A stretch of 64,000 nt of DNA from Cymbomonas tetramitiformis. Lineage: Eukaryota; Chlorophyta; Pyramimonadophyceae; Pyramimonadales; Pyramimonadaceae. The notes under the pieces were generated by a model. The model ran no database searches and was not told the DNA's origin. It worked only from the letters and a program-made list of their open reading frames with translations. The position numbers were made by a program, and so were the translations under genes. Location of the stretch: positions 34,918 through 98,917 of the forward strand of contig LGRX02035409.1 of assembly GCA_001247695.2 (NCBI GenBank), given 5' to 3'. Position 1 is the first letter of the stretch. Every line of letters begins with the position of its first letter. Positions 1-12,409 of the stretch are shown here, in pieces.

Positions 1-1
1 G

Positions 2-203
2 GCGAGCAACGGCTTCGGCTCCTTTGCATCTCCGGCGGCACCGGCGAGCGACGGCTTCGGCTCCTTTACAGTGGCCGGCCCGGGTGGAAGGCCGGTCCCA
101 CCGAGTGTGGCAGATGCCCTCCATGCCGCCGCTACGGCCTTGCCTCTCTCGACCACGGACATCCTTACACTCGAAGAAGAGAGGCGAGCAGCGTCACCTC
201 CAG
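2..203 (+). CDS. Exon of an endocytic-adaptor-like gene (5' partial, runs off the left edge)
   Basis: The frame starting at base 2 is open from the window edge to a donor at CAG|GTGCGT (exon ends at 203, phase 1). The translation carries two copies of a GFGSF motif (NGFGSF, DGFGSF) in an Ala/Pro/Ser-rich stretch, then an acidic, helical-looking segment containing LTLEEERRAASPP. Short Phe-containing repeats of this kind occur in the disordered tails of clathrin adaptors and ArfGAP or epsin-type proteins. The family call is inference. The exon joins in phase to the exon at 1793-1924, and the first G of the split codon gives Val. No globular domain is visible, so the N-terminal domain should lie left of the window. 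Confidence 0.55.
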
Positions 204-1424
204 GTGCGTTCATGCACCCCTTCGCTCTCACTGATGCTTGCCATTAGCTTCGAGGTGCATTAGCCCGCTGTGACCTGTCATAAATGCCGCGCATTGAATG
301 TCCTGATGTTTTGTGTGCTGCCGCCTTTTGTTGTTACACTGTCATAACTTGACATCTTTTGTGAAGTCGCAATTACAAAATGAACGATGGTAAATTGGAC
401 ATTGGAGTGGCACGTCCCAACATGGCAGCGGCGCCAACTTTTCCCGGTTGGATTGAAATCCAAGTGCCTTTTTAGACGTTAAATTTTAGATTGCATTGTG
501 GCCGATGGCTGGTCATGCATGACCATGTTTTCTCCATCGTGGCTGGAAAGATTCTACAGTTTGAAAAGCAAAATTACAAATCAGTAAGACCTTCGACCAA
601 TGGCATAAGCACACAATATGACTACGCACAGAATTCACTACTTTCTCAATTTGCAACCTCTGTAAAATCAGGGGATGTGATATGTTTGTAGTAATCAAGA
701 CACACAAATTTATACCCAGACATGCGATTGGCCAACGAATGTCACCAACACATCAACTTAGGAACACATGGACTGATTGAACCAATTGTCTCATGCATAA
801 AGAAGTGCTGGGAACATATCAATAATCAAACCAAGGGTTTGATTGGGAAAACAATCACAGAGATCGAACAGGCGATGCACAAGGTTGTACTTTAAGATGC
901 ACGTAGAAGTTGTCAGATTGCGTCACACGAGTTCTCTTCACGGATGACATGCGAAGTGATCCAAGCCTTTTGTTGTGTTTTCATGCGGTGTGCCAGCAAT
1001 GCCACGCCTCCTTTGCCACCCCCAATCCCAAAGCTGAGGCCTTGACGAACTTGACTGGACGCAATGCCACGCTATTTGAATACTATGTTGTCACAGAGTG
1101 GCATGCTACAGAATCGACCAATCAGGTTGCTGCGATCAAACAGGACTGTGACTGTGGCATTGTATCATTGCATTCATCCCTGCCAAAATTCGCGATGGGA
1201 CTGAACACCGTTGGACAGTGAGCACGTCGTGTCGGCCAGGATCGAACTGCACCGGCAAAGGAACTCATGGCTATATCAGAATCTGCCTATGTGTGTGGCG
1301 ACGTGGCGTAGTAGAGCCCGCGACCTCACACACTTCTTCATCGCTGACTGCAATCGATAAGCAACGGCTCTTATTATCGCAGCTGAGTTTGCTGCTAGAT
1401 ATACTGCATATATGAATTATATTC

Positions 1425-1745
1425 ATGCTAACTTGGCTGGTGAATGTACTGCATGTGTCACTTGTATGTATGCGAACTTGACTGGTGAATATCCTGCATG
1501 TGTCACTTGTATGTCTGCGAGCATGGCTGGTGAATATACTGCATGTGGCACTTGTATGTCTACTAACTTGGCTGGTGAATATCCTGCATGTGTCACTCGT
1601 ATGTCTGCGAGCATGGCTGGTGAATATCCTGCATGTGTCACTAGTATGTCTGCGAGCATGGGTGGTGAATATTCTGCATGTGACACTTGTATGTCTGCGA
1701 GCATGGCTGCGGAATATACTGCATCTGATTTTTGTATGTATGAGT
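1425..1745. repeat. 45-bp minisatellite, about 7 copies
   Basis: Imperfect tandem copies with a core of TGGTGAATATCCTGCATGTG followed by TCACTTGTATGTCTGCGAGC. Because 45 is divisible by 3 the array is open in several frames on both strands, which creates false ORFs. It lies in the intron between the exons ending at 203 and starting at 1793. Confidence 0.9.
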
Positions 1746-1792
1746 GCTTGGCTGCTTGGAGGGGCGGCGTGGTGCGTGCTCGGAGGGTGCAG

Positions 1793-1924
1793 TGGCAAAA
1801 ACGACAGCGGATCTACTGGGGGAGTTCGGCGGCGGAGGTCCCAGTGCGGAGGATACCGGGGAGGATGGCTCATCTCTGAGCTTGCCCCCTACGCCGGCGC
1901 CGGGCCTCGCCCTCCGCGTGGTGG
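1793..1924 (+). CDS. Second exon of the endocytic-adaptor-like gene
   Basis: An acceptor GGGTGCAG|TG and a donor GTGG|GTGAGT bound a 132-nt segment. Both junctions are phase 1, which matches the donor of the exon ending at 203. The translation contains TADLLGEFGGGG followed by acidic and Pro-rich sequence. DLLGEF resembles clathrin-box or adaptin-binding DLL motifs, which agrees with the GFGSF repeats of the previous exon. The intron between the two exons (204-1792) contains the 45-bp minisatellite. Low-complexity composition makes family assignment weak, but the two-sided phase match supports real splicing. Confidence 0.55.
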
Positions 1925-2446
1925 GTGAGTGCCACGTTGGCGCCACCCTCACCGCGGCAGGAACTGTTCCAGGAGGTGTGCTTCCTCCCCTGTGCCTCGT
2001 CCCTGCTGGCGCCTGCAGTGCGGTCGGATGCGCATCGAACCGGGCGCCATTGCGGCGGCTTGATGCATGTCTCCGTTCACTGGGCAAATCCCTGCTTCTC
2101 TGGAAAATGATACTGTCTCGGTCTCATCCAAGAGCGGCTTACCCTTCCAGAAGGTGCCCGGAAGCACTTCCAGAAGGTGCCCGGAAGCAGCCGTGTTCAA
2201 TTCGGTTGAGGTAATCCATATGAGGTGGGATTGGGCGCAGAGGCGCGATGTCGATTCCGCTGGTTCCGTGTCAGTGGCGGTGCGGGCCCCCTTCCTTCCT
2301 ATCCCTCGCCCTCCCCCCCCCACTTGCCTTTTGGGTCTTGGGGTTTGCCCCCCGCCCCCCTTCTCTCCCTGTCCTTCCTCCGCACTGAGCATACAAGGGG
2401 GCGCAGGGGAGGCCAGACATAAATTGCTTGGGGCTGAGTTGTGCAG

Positions 2447-2495
2447 ATGGCGAATCCCAGAAGGAGGAGAAGATCGACGATGCGAAGACCCCGAG
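2447..2495 (+). CDS. Possible third exon of the endocytic-adaptor-like gene
   Basis: A 49-nt segment lies between TTGTGCAG|AT and CCGAG|GTGAGC. Completing the phase-1 codon left by the previous exon gives Asp, and the exon reads through the charged run GESQKEEKIDDAKTP before ending in phase 2. The composition (Lys/Glu/Asp) is typical of linker sequence. Support is the phase match and good splice sites only. Confidence 0.42.
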
Positions 2496-2651
2496 GTGAG
2501 CAAGGGAGGGGAAAGGCTAGCTACATAGGACTCGCGTGTCGGGGCGGCCATTTTGCTCCTCCACCGACAGGCACTTTCCCCAAGTGGCTCCCGAGTGCCA
2601 CGTGGCAGATTTTCCCTGCTGAGGGACGCTCGGGCCGATCCACTGCTGCAG

Positions 2652-2684
2652 GTATCGACTCACAAGTGACGACATTGGCCACCG
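2652..2684 (+). CDS. Possible fourth, very short exon of the same gene
   Basis: A 33-nt segment follows CTGCTGCAG and precedes GTAGGC. It continues the phase-2 codon of the previous exon (AG+G, Arg) and reads YRLTSDDIGH before leaving phase 2 again. A microexon this small can arise by chance. I could not find a convincing next exon among the minisatellites downstream. Confidence 0.28.
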
Positions 2685-2832
2685 GTAGGCTCGCCTACCC
2701 GCCGCTTTGGACTGTCTCGGACATAACGGCGGTGCTCCTCCTGCAAGGCTAGCCATCCGGGCTGGGCTTGCTCGCATCCTCGCCTCGCTGCCCCCCTCAT
2801 TGCGCCTCGCATCTACCCCGCCTCCCGCTGCT

Positions 2833-3060
2833 GTCTGGTTGGGGTTTTAGGGTTTGGGGACACCAATGCGACTGGAGCTCGAAGGGAAATGGTGCCTGGT
2901 TGGGGTTTGGGGTTTGGGGACACCAATGCGTCTGGAGCTCGAAGGGAAATGGTGCCTGGTTGGGGTTTTAGGGTTTGGGGACACCAATGCGTCTGGAGCT
3001 CGAAGGGAAATGGTATCTGGTTGGGGTTTTAGGGTTTGGGGACACCAATGCACGTGGAGC
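2833..3060. repeat. 57-58-bp minisatellite with telomere-like GGGTTTTAGGG core, about 4 copies
   Basis: Each copy contains GGTTTTAGGGTTTGGGGACA followed by CCAATGCG and a GGAGCTCGAAGGGAAATGG segment. The GGGTTTTAGGG piece looks like an algal telomere unit, but it occurs only once per 57-58 bp, so this is an interstitial minisatellite and not a telomere. Confidence 0.88.
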
Positions 3061-4974
3061 TGAATGCACGATGTGGGTGGGTCGGGGGCGGTGCAAGTGC
3101 TGCGGCAGACTGCGGGTGGTCGCCATCCTGGCAGCTACTGCGGATAGCGAGGTGCTTGGCTGTCCGACTTGCTCCCGTCCCGCCGTGCTTTAGTCGCCAC
3201 TCTTCGTGACGAGAGTGCAGTCAACAGGCGAAAGCCAGTCCATGCCCACCCGCCTGCCCGTTGGCATTTCGCAGGGTGGTGGGCAAGTGATGCGGGTTTG
3301 CGGCGAGACACAACGGTAATGGGAGTATAGCTGCCGGGCTGAGCAGAGTGAAGGATGGCAATTTGGAGCTGACGCGCCGTTGGGCTGAGCAGGGGGTCCA
3401 GGGCCGCGAAGCTCATTTAGGGGGGCGGCCGGGGAGGTTGGGGCGGACGACAGAGCACGGCAGCGTGGAGCATGTCGGAGGTGATATTGGGATCGCCACC
3501 GCCTCCTGCAGCACGGGCAGCACCGATTGCCTCGCACGGGCCGCTCTCCTTGTCGCTTTTCGGCGGGCAGGTGAGCCGCGCCCGCAGCAAGGTTTCATTC
3601 CTCGGGCTGGCATCGGGGTGTGCCGCCAAGCTATGTCCCGATCAAGCCCAAGTGAGGGCAGGTGGGATCGTGAGTGGGCTTTCTTCGAGGCAGTGGCTTC
3701 CAGTAGCCATCTCCAGCATGCGGCCCGTGCCCAGCTCACCCGGGACAGCGCCCCTCAGCTCTCGCGTGTGCTGCGATGAGCGGGCTCCCGGGCGGCCGGC
3801 AGGCTGCACGCAATCGTGCTCCCACCCGGACGCTGAACCGGGCGACTGCGGGGTCGAGCTGCATGCGCCGGCGCCCTCGAGGGTCCCGCGCGGCACGGCA
3901 CAGCCCGGTCGTCTTGACGGACTGGATACGGCGCTGACGCATCATGCATGCCCCGCTGAGTGGCCGGAGCGTCCTGCGAGCGTCAGTGCCCAGTAGCTGG
4001 GCCGGGGGCTCAGCCTGGTGCCAGTGATGAGCGTGGAGAGAGCCCGCTGGCGAGACCTTCCTGACGGAGGGAAGTACTTCACGGGGGCATGACCGCGCGA
4101 GGGTGACGGGGTGTCTCACAGGAGAGCTCGCCAGCGACTGCCGCGAGCACTGACACCGGTGAGCCCCTCGATTCTCCCGGGACAGCTTCTGGTGTATCCT
4201 TTTCGCCTCACGACCTTGCTTGCTCCTTTGCATTTGTGCTTACTCGTTTGTCACACTTGTGGGATATCTGAGCCTGTTCATAGCATTGCAGTTTGTCCCC
4301 GTCGCGCGCGAACGGAACGGGGGATCGCCCGGTTTTGCCGTTGATGCGCTGGATGGCTATCCCAGCTTGGCCAGAGATGGGAATCATTGCAAAGTTTTTC
4401 ATTTCAGCTTTTTCCTGAGATGCACTCTGTGATTCTCTTGTGTCTGGCACAAATGGCACACTGAAGCACAACTGTTATTGATATAATGGTAGATAACCAC
4501 TATATACTGATGTGTGAGGGAGTTATGAAATCATTGTATGGGAATGTTGGGGCACTAGAGCTTCCTAGCTGCTAGCTGCACAGTGGGACAGTGGGTGTGA
4601 CGAGAAGGGCCATGAGGGGGGGGGTAAGGAGGGGCAGATGGGGAGGAGGATCACGACTTGATGAACGTGGAAAGACCCTCCACAGGAAGCCCCGAGGGGG
4701 GGGTTTCCTTCTCTGGGCGCCCTGGCACGGACCTGCCAGTGCGGGCGAGCGCCACCGCAGGCATGGAGGGGCGGGGCGAGGGCCTTGAGGGCCCCGGTGG
4801 GTGGGTCCCTGAAGAGCAGCGCGGGCGGTACCTCGAGGCATGGAAGGTGCCCACTCGCGTTCCCTTTCGACCCCAAACCCGTGGGCCCGGCATTAGCGCC
4901 TCCTTGAACCCGGCAGCCACACATTCTTGGGCCTGGCGACCACACCTTCTTCAAGCTTTTCCCTGCCACACCCT

Positions 4975-5240
4975 TGACCACCAAAGATCCCTGCCGCCCC
5001 GTTAACCACCAAAGATCCCTGCCGCCCCGTTGACCACCAAAGATCCCGGCAACACCGTTGACCACCAAAGATCCCGGCCACACCGTTGACCACCAAAGGT
5101 CCCGGCCACCCTGTTGACCACCAAAGATCCCTGCCACACCGTTGACCACAAAAGATCCTGGCCACACCGTTGACCACCACAGAGCCCTGCCACACCGTTG
5201 ACCACCAAAGATCCCTGCCACACCATTGGCACCAAAGATC
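4975..5240. repeat. 28-bp minisatellite, about 9 copies
   Basis: Tandem copies of GTTGACCACCAAAGATCCCG plus GCCACACC. The 28-bp period shifts frame each copy, so antisense ORFs show an 84-nt protein periodicity. No gene is implied. Confidence 0.9.
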
Positions 5241-5334
5241 CCTGCCACATCATCAGTTGCCAACAGTCCGCTGCTGCATCTTCTATAAGCAGTGAAGGAA
5301 ACTGAACCTGGCACGTTGAAGCTGTTTTGCCAAG

Positions 5335-5590
5335 GTGTCGTGGAGGTTTGTGCAGGGTACCTCGAGGGGGGGGTCCAGGCATTACTGGAGGTTTGTGCGG
5401 GGTACCTGAGGGGGGCTCCAGGCATTACTTGAGGTTTGTGCAGGGTACCTCGAGGGGGCTCCAGGCATTACTGGAGGTTTGTGCGGTACCTCGAGGCGGG
5501 GCTCCAGGCATTACTGGAGGTTTGTGCCGGGTACCTCGAGGGGGGGCTCCAGGCATTACTGGAGGTTTGTGCGGGGTACCTCGAGGACGG
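5335..5590. repeat. About 45-bp minisatellite, about 6 copies
   Basis: Copies contain GAGGTTTGTGCAGGGTACCT then CGAGGGGGGCTCCAGGCATTACTG, with length varying in the G-run. The array is followed at about 5690-5765 by a short CCGCCACTGCCACAGCCA tandem repeat. Confidence 0.88.
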
Positions 5591-6435
5591 TGCCTGCATG
5601 ATTGTTGCAGCACACGAGGCCGGGATCCTTCAAGAGCTCCTTGCCTGCAAAGAGGTGCATTGCCATTCCCACCATTCCCACACACCATGTCCCAACCACC
5701 GCCACTGCCACAGCCACCGCCACTGCCACAGCCACCACCACTGCCGCAGCCACCGCCACCAGATTTGTTGACTCCTCACCTGCCCCATGCCACTGTCATC
5801 CTTATTTCGTGGATCATTTCCTCTCCACGTCAGGGCCACTTTTGCCCCTGAAACACACGCACCTCCTCCCGATGTTAGAAAGGGCTAGGCGCACTCACCG
5901 GAGTGGCGCTCGTCTCTCTGCAGATTGTGCGCACACCTCATCTTCTGCCCGAAGGGCTGCTGTGAGGTCTGAAGAGGGCAGCGCTTTCTTCACTGACGGG
6001 ACGCGAGGACGTGGCGAGTGGCTGTGCGCGGAGCTCAGGGCCGGGCGCAGGTGAAGGCTCTGGGCCTGGTGTACTTTGCCGCTATGGCGGTGCTTTCGAC
6101 CGTCGCCCAGGTGCGCCCGCGACCGTCGCCCAGGTGCGCCTGCGACCGTCGCCCTGTTGGCTTGAGCTGCAGTGAGGAAGGTAGGGGTGGTGCTGCAGGT
6201 GGAGGAGACATGGGGGTATACGGGCATTGCAAGTGCAGATCATAGCCTAGAGTGCATTCGTTCTTTTGGCGCCCGCTGCCGCACTGCCTGGGAGGGCCGC
6301 CGAGCTGACGCCTCGATGGTAGAGGGCACCCCCAGCTCGCTGCAAGCTGTTACGACGGTGTGTCCCACCTGCCAAGCCCTGCGCCTTCCGTGCTCATTCC
6401 GCTGTCGACTTTGGTGGACGAGCACCTCTGCGCCT

Positions 6436-6700
6436 TCTGCTGGCAAAAAGCTGAAGTGACTGCCACGTGGCGCCGCCTCCCGAGTCTCCACAAGCAGACG
6501 CGGCAGCAGTGAATTATGAGAGCGCAGGAGGGACGCTGGCCGTCCACTCGTGCGGCTTTGCCTGCCATTGATGGGCTGTCCCCGTGCCTGGGCGGCGGCT
6601 CGCGCGCAGCCCTGCGCTCGCATCATGCACTGCTGTCGCTTCTGCTTGTGGAGACTCGGGAGGCGACGCCACGTGGCAGTGACTTCAACGTTTTGCGTGT
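6436..6700. repeat. Inverted repeat with arms of about 85-90 bp (foldback)
   Basis: The left arm (about 6436-6530) contains CTGCCACGTGGCGCCGCCTC and CCGAGTCTCCACAAGCAGAC. The right arm (about 6612-6700) carries their reverse complements, ending GACGCCACGTGGCAG. The arms differ by a few substitutions and are separated by about 80 bp. No protein is evident. It could be a short foldback transposon or a hairpin RNA source. Confidence 0.75.
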
Positions 6701-7416
6701 ATGCACAACTGAGTACTGCAGAATTCATTGCAGCATCCTCGCAGCACTGCTGCCTCCTCCGTCCGTGAAACATGTTCATCAGAACGAGTCACCACGTTGG
6801 GCTGATGGCGGATTGGTCGGAGACGGGGGAGAGATGCAGCAACTCGGAAAGGCGCAGCGAGATGCCGCCGTGAAGGAGGCCCCGGAGGTGACGGAGCTTC
6901 TTGCGTTATTGCAGCAGGCCCCTGCGACAACACCTCACAAATCGAGCAAGGAGGGCGTGTGCCAGCTCACTTTGCTGCCTTTGGAAAGGTTGCAAGAGCA
7001 CGCAGGTGCCCACTAGGCTAGCACTCCGCAGCCGCCCTCCCCTCGGCAACGTCCGGCATCTGCACCCACCATCCCCCACCCAGGACCGACCATCCGAGCA
7101 GATACTTGCGTCACTTGTTGCCATGGCAAGGATGGGTTTCTATCTTCTTTTGAGAAGACAAATGCGTGTTTCACCACGGAGGAGGATTCCTGTCCCGCCG
7201 TGGAGAAGACACGTTTCATGCTTTGCCGTGAACAGCAGCATTGTTTGCGGTATGAAAGAAAGAAACAGTTCACCTGAGAACAGCTCAAGTGCACGGGAGA
7301 GGCTCGCTGCTATGGTACATGGGGATTTCGTTTGCGTGGCAGCAGCTGCGTTTCCAAATACCTTGACGAGATGGATGCAACTGGCATGCATGGAGACGCA
7401 CTGCCAGCCCTTTAGC

Positions 7417-9912
7417 TAGTTTTGATGTGTTGGTTGTTTATGCTGAAGGGTTCTGATGATGAAGGGCTGGCATTTTGGGGTTTGGCAGGTGTTGAGAGGT
7501 GGTTGGGAAAGATGTACCTCCGTCCTGTGGCCAATCTGTGGGCTAACAGCATTTCGCGCGATCCGCCCGTCCTTCCCATGCTGATTTTGTGAATATTCAG
7601 GAGGCAGCGAGTATGCTTCCCATGCTGATACTATAACGGCTGAGGCAGGCAACATCCAATTGCATGCATTATGAATCGAGACTTTCCTCCCCTCGGATTC
7701 TGTAAGAGGGTGTCTTGGTGGCATGTACACAATGTGGGTTTCGGAACGGTATATGTGATGCATCACGCGATGCATATACGAGAATTGATATTTTTTTGCA
7801 AGAATTGGACCGCATGGGTATGCCTTAGCTCCTACTAATGATGTATATAATACAGAAGATGGCAAACTGGTTCCGTCATTTTCATGATCTCGTCAGCAGA
7901 TCTTGCAAATCGGATACCCTCCGCGTCAGCAGTCATAGCCCAAAGACCATTTCCCACGCATTCAATTCCTATGCCAGGTTGCACTCAGATCTGATGGTGT
8001 CCAGTAGAGTTGTCTCCCTTCGCCTTCCCGACATTAGAGAGGTTCCACAAACTGGTCCCGTCAGAAAGTCAAGTGCAGATCGAGGGGTAGATTCCCTCGA
8101 ATGCGATAATGGTTGTCTTAAGCCGTGTATCATACCTTGACTGTCCTCCTTAGTTCGTCAGCCATAACGTTCATCGGCCTCATCGTTATCGATTCTTGAG
8201 TTCCAAGGTGGCAGACTACGAACTGTGTAGACAGCCATCCTAAGTATAATTTTACTTATCGTGATCTCGCATATTTGAGCTATGCATTCTATCGGGCGGC
8301 GCATTGGCCTGCATTGCTGTTTTTTGCAAACCTCTTCTTATATAATCTGTGAATGCGTTTTTAGAAATGATGGCTTATTATTGATGAACTTTACGCCTGT
8401 CCGATCTATTTTCGAACCAGAATATATTACCTTACTATGTTACCTTACATACTCCAAAGCAACAATCAATGATGACGAAAGCTGGTCCCACGATCACCCA
8501 ATGAGAACGCCCCGGCGACCTCAACGCCCTAGCAGGCGATTCGGGCGGGCGCAGTGGGCGGGAAGTTTCCTTTCTTAGCTATTCCTCGGAGCGTGCCTTG
8601 TGAGCGTGATGGAAGCGCAATCGGAAAATCGAAGCGAGCCCACGAATCACCCCGCACGGCATGAAGGACGATCAAGACGAGTGGCATTTGGTCGCGCTGG
8701 CGCGCATAAATCGGTATGATCGGACGCACCATCGTCGTAGTGTATTTGTATAACATTTAGACGCCGTACCGCGTGGCACATACATGTTCCTGTATGAGCT
8801 GCGTGTAATTCAAGGATATGAATACACACACACTCATAATAATTATCTGTAGAGCAAGAAATATGATACCGGAATATTGACCGATAGATAGTTGACACTT
8901 GACAACATAGTTAGTTCTAAAAGTATGAAAACCGAGGGGCACTCGTCCGATTCCTAGCTTTACAACCCACGCACTACAATTGCGAAACTACAACGCGTTA
9001 ATATGCCATACGCATTGAGAAACGTAAGTTGGTGAGCCCATAACCTATCGGAAATGGTTGAATCGCGAATAAACAAACAACCATAAAAAGCGACCACACG
9101 AAAAACGCGTGATCAAGTGAATAACGATAGATGAAAGTACATAAAACACGTAACATATCATTCAGTCTCGCGAGCTTGGGCGTCGTGTCACGAGTAATGG
9201 GCCATAGTGCTGTTGTGTCACCGCCGAGGCGACCAGCGGAGCATTGACGACGAGACGTCGAGCACACGAGCCGTCGACATCGATACGCGATTGACGTGGC
9301 ATAATAATCTCGGCATCATGATCGGTTCGTAGCATAGTGAACACCTGCACACCGCGTCAAACTTTCGATCCATAATGAATAATGAAGGAGGCACGGCCAT
9401 GGGTCTTTGGAGGTCATCTCGTGGTCACCTTGCTTGGGCTATGTCATAGTTTTTCGTCGCCGTAGCGCGAAAATACCTCTCGTTCAACAAAGTGTTTCGC
9501 ACATCCAACACGAGTCGCTTGATTCATGCCCGTAAGGCATCGAGTATTCGCTTTGATCCATGCATATGATGCGCGTGAAAGGTAAGCTAATCCAAAATAT
9601 ATACCGGAAAGCAAAACCGTCCGAGAGGACTGAGGTATAATAGGCGGAACCCGCGAGAGATTCTCCTCGCGAGTTGACGCGCGGAGATAAGGACCTACTC
9701 TCGGCATGCTATTTCCGGGGGAATAAAAAAACGAGATTCGGGAATAAAATCGTTCATTGATTTTTGAAGAATAGTGATTACGACATTGCGTAATACATAC
9801 CGTGCACGAAGAGTTGTGACACTCTGTACTGTTGATGGTGGGAGTCGGAATCCGACTTCCACAAGTAAATCGAAGTAGCCTGTCACGGACTCGTCAACTC
9901 TGGCCGGGCGCT
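7417..9912. other. Stretch with no supported feature
   Basis: Base composition falls compared with 1-7.4 kb, and reading frames are short and scattered. I see no exon with matching splice phases, no terminal repeat pair and no tandem array beyond a small direct repeat of CTTCCCATGCTGAT near 7570-7630. Confidence 0.6.
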
Positions 9913-10328
9913 GTTAAAGGGATACTCGTGAAGGTATCGAGCAGATAGACCTAGCAGTAGATGTGAGTTACCGTGACACGACCTGGAATCCTGATCGCGG
10001 CGTATGTCACCGAGCAGATCGAACTAATTCACAGTGATTCAGAAACTGTGTTCAACCTTTCCGGTCGTTCGGTAGAACCGCGCGGATATAATAATAAATT
10101 TCAACACGCGGGTTATACAGTCTATAAATGTCGACACTGCTCCACACGAAATTTTATTTTTAGTCATTCGATACCTTGATATATATTTATTTATTCGGGG
10201 GCAGGGGGAGGGGGAGACGGGAGAATTTCAACAGGCGGATTTACATTCAGTCTAACAGATCGTTCAGATTTTTAGAATATATCCCAAATTTATATTTTGG
10301 GCGCGTGAAATATATACAATTATATATT

Positions 10329-11715
10329 GGGATAAGTTAACATCGGGGGCCGACATCTCATTTTAATCAACATCGGGGGGGGCGACATCTCTTTTTAATC
10401 CACATCGATCGGGCGCATTAATTTCATTTTAATCCACATCGGGGGTCGAAATTTGAATTTAATCCACATCAGGCAGACATTCATTTAATCATCATCAGCC
10501 GACATCTCATTTGAATCCACATCGGGCGCTGACAGGCCTAAACGTTTCACATCGGGTGTAGACATTTCATTTTAATCCACATCGGGGGTGACATTTCATA
10601 GCATGCGTAGACAGAAGACGCACGCAACGATATATAATGTAAACGAAACATAACTACACAAATCCAACCGGTAGATATGTAACTCGTATTATGATGAGCA
10701 TATCTACTGGTTGGATTTGCGAAATAATGGTTTTTGGTGCCGCAAACGATGAAAGACTGTCTTGTTTGGCGAAATAAAACAGTTTTTCACTGCTGGACGC
10801 TCAAAAAAATATTATTTCGCAAACCGGTAGATATTTTCATCGCAATATGGTTTACATATCTACCGGTTGGATTTGCATAGTTATGTTTCGTTTACATTAT
10901 ATCTTTACGTTGAATGTAATGCATACCCCCGATGTGGATTAAAATAGAATGTCTACACCCGATGGGGATTAAAATGAGATGTCAGCCCCCGATGTAGATT
11001 AAAATGAGATGTCAGCCCCCGCGATGTAGATTGACGTCCATGCTATACCCAGATTTGGGCTTTTGGACCTGGGCGCTTTTTTTATCACTGCTCTGTGGTT
11101 GGCTCAACTCCCGGCGATTCATTCACAATTATTTACCTCTGGGTTTTCATTTTGCGCTTTTGCGCTTTTCGTTTCGGGGGCCGAACTTGACATTACGCCC
11201 AGTTGAGCCCAAAGCCCAAAGTTTGCGCTTCTCCGACCCGCAGTCTTTACTGTGAGCTCTTGGATCGTAATCGGCTGACGGTCAGTACGTCTCACCGGGA
11301 AAACAGGTCTCTTATCGTGAACGACGACGTGGGGCAGATTGAACATGACAGTTTCAATGCTTCCATGACGGCAGAAATATTCCTTTTAACGCGTACAGTA
11401 CTGTTCGATCAATAATCGGAATGAAGTTTTTGGAATCGCTCGGATACAGGAACTCAGAGTTATATATCCCGATAAATGTTGATGAATGATGACGCGTGAC
11501 AGGCGCCGGGACTTCCGCTGGGCTTTTTCAAGAGCCCAAATCTGGGTATAGCATGAACGTAAAATGACATGTCTACCCCCGATGTGGATTAAAATGAAGT
11601 GTCTGCCCCCGATGGATTAAAATGAAGTGTCTGGCCCCTCGATGTGGATTAAATGAGATGTCGGCCCCCGATGTGGATTTAAATGAAATCTCGGCCCCCG
11701 ATGTAAACTTATCCC
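10329..11715. mobile_element. Nested MULE-like non-autonomous element with 9-bp target duplication
   Basis: Termini are GGGATAAGTTAACATCGGGG on the left and its near reverse complement ending in ACTTATCCC on the right. TTATATATT flanks both ends exactly (10320-10328 and 11716-11724), a perfect 9-bp target duplication. The arms are made of about 30-bp repeats of the type TTTTAATCCACATCGGGGG plus GACATCTCA, direct at 10340-10600 and inverted at 10919-11033 and 11561-11710. The centre (about 10620-10915) is a second hairpin containing AAATCCAACCGGTAGATATG and its complement. There is no coding capacity. Confidence 0.82.
11034..11560. mobile_element. TIR element inserted inside the nested MULE-like element
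   Basis: The left end ACGTCCATGCTATACCCAGA runs on into TTTGGGCT, and the right end carries the reverse complement (AGCCCAAATCTGGGTATAGC then ATGAACGT), giving about 28-bp TIRs with one mismatch. It splits the inverted TTAATCCACATCGGGGG array of its host at 11033/11561. No convincing target duplication could be fixed, and no protein is evident. Confidence 0.68.
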
Positions 11716-12061
11716 TTATATATTTCATAAATTTAATGGTCCACTCAGCTCCTCACCCCCACATCCCCATTCCATCCCCTCCTCGATCCCCGCAAACCCA
11801 TATCCCCCCCCCATCCTCTCACCCCGACCCCCCCTTGACCCCCTCCCTTATCCCCCCCGCTGCCAATCCTGTTCATGATTCCAAACCCATATCATGGGTT
11901 TTAACCGAAATGAGAACCCATGATATGGGTTATTAAAATTTTCGGAACCCATGATATGGGTTCTAAAAATCTCTAAAACCCATGGATAACCCATAACCCA
12001 TGGGTTCTTGCTAGAATTTCAATGATATCAATAAATGTGTTAAACAACTCGGATCGGATGG

Positions 12062-12335
12062 GTAATATTAGCTTATTCGTAGGTTAATTTTTAGCTTATG
12101 CATAAGCTGATTTTCAGCTTATTCGTAGCTTAATTTTCAGCTTATGCATAAGCCGATTTTCAGCTTATTCGTAGGTTAATTTTCAGCCTATGCATAAGCT
12201 GATTTTCGGTATATTCGTAGGTTAATTTTCAGCTTATGCATAAGCTGATTTTCAGCTTATTCGTAGGTTAATTTTCAGCTTATGCATAAGCTGATTTTCA
12301 GCTTATTCGTAGGTTAATTTTCAGCTTATGCAACC
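12062..12335. repeat. About 47-bp tandem array built on an 18-bp perfect palindrome
   Basis: Copies alternate CAGCTTATGCATAAGCTG, which is its own reverse complement, with TTTTCAGCTTATTCGTAGGT and TAATT. About six copies are present with few changes. The array lies between the left terminus of the hAT-like element and its gene. Confidence 0.88.
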
Positions 12336-12409
12336 TAATGTGTTAGTAATTTCAGAACTGTAAAACCTATACGATAACAGGTTTCAAGACAATTAAACCG
12401 GTTTTGAGA

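Noticed and set aside
910..1221. 103-codon + strand ORF
   Set aside because: There is no family resemblance, and it lies inside the inferred intron of the adaptor-like gene.
2833..3060. Telomere
   Set aside because: The TTTTAGGG-like core occurs once per 57-58-bp unit, not in tandem.
6781..7016. Exon-like + strand segment reading GEMQQLGKAQRDAAVKEAPE
   Set aside because: Composition looks coding, but neither splice site could be fixed and no phase link to the adaptor-like gene was found.
10340..10600. CRISPR-like look of regularly spaced CACATCGGGGG repeats
   Set aside because: Repeats are imperfect and spacers are not distinct. The array is the arm of a TIR element in a eukaryotic genome.
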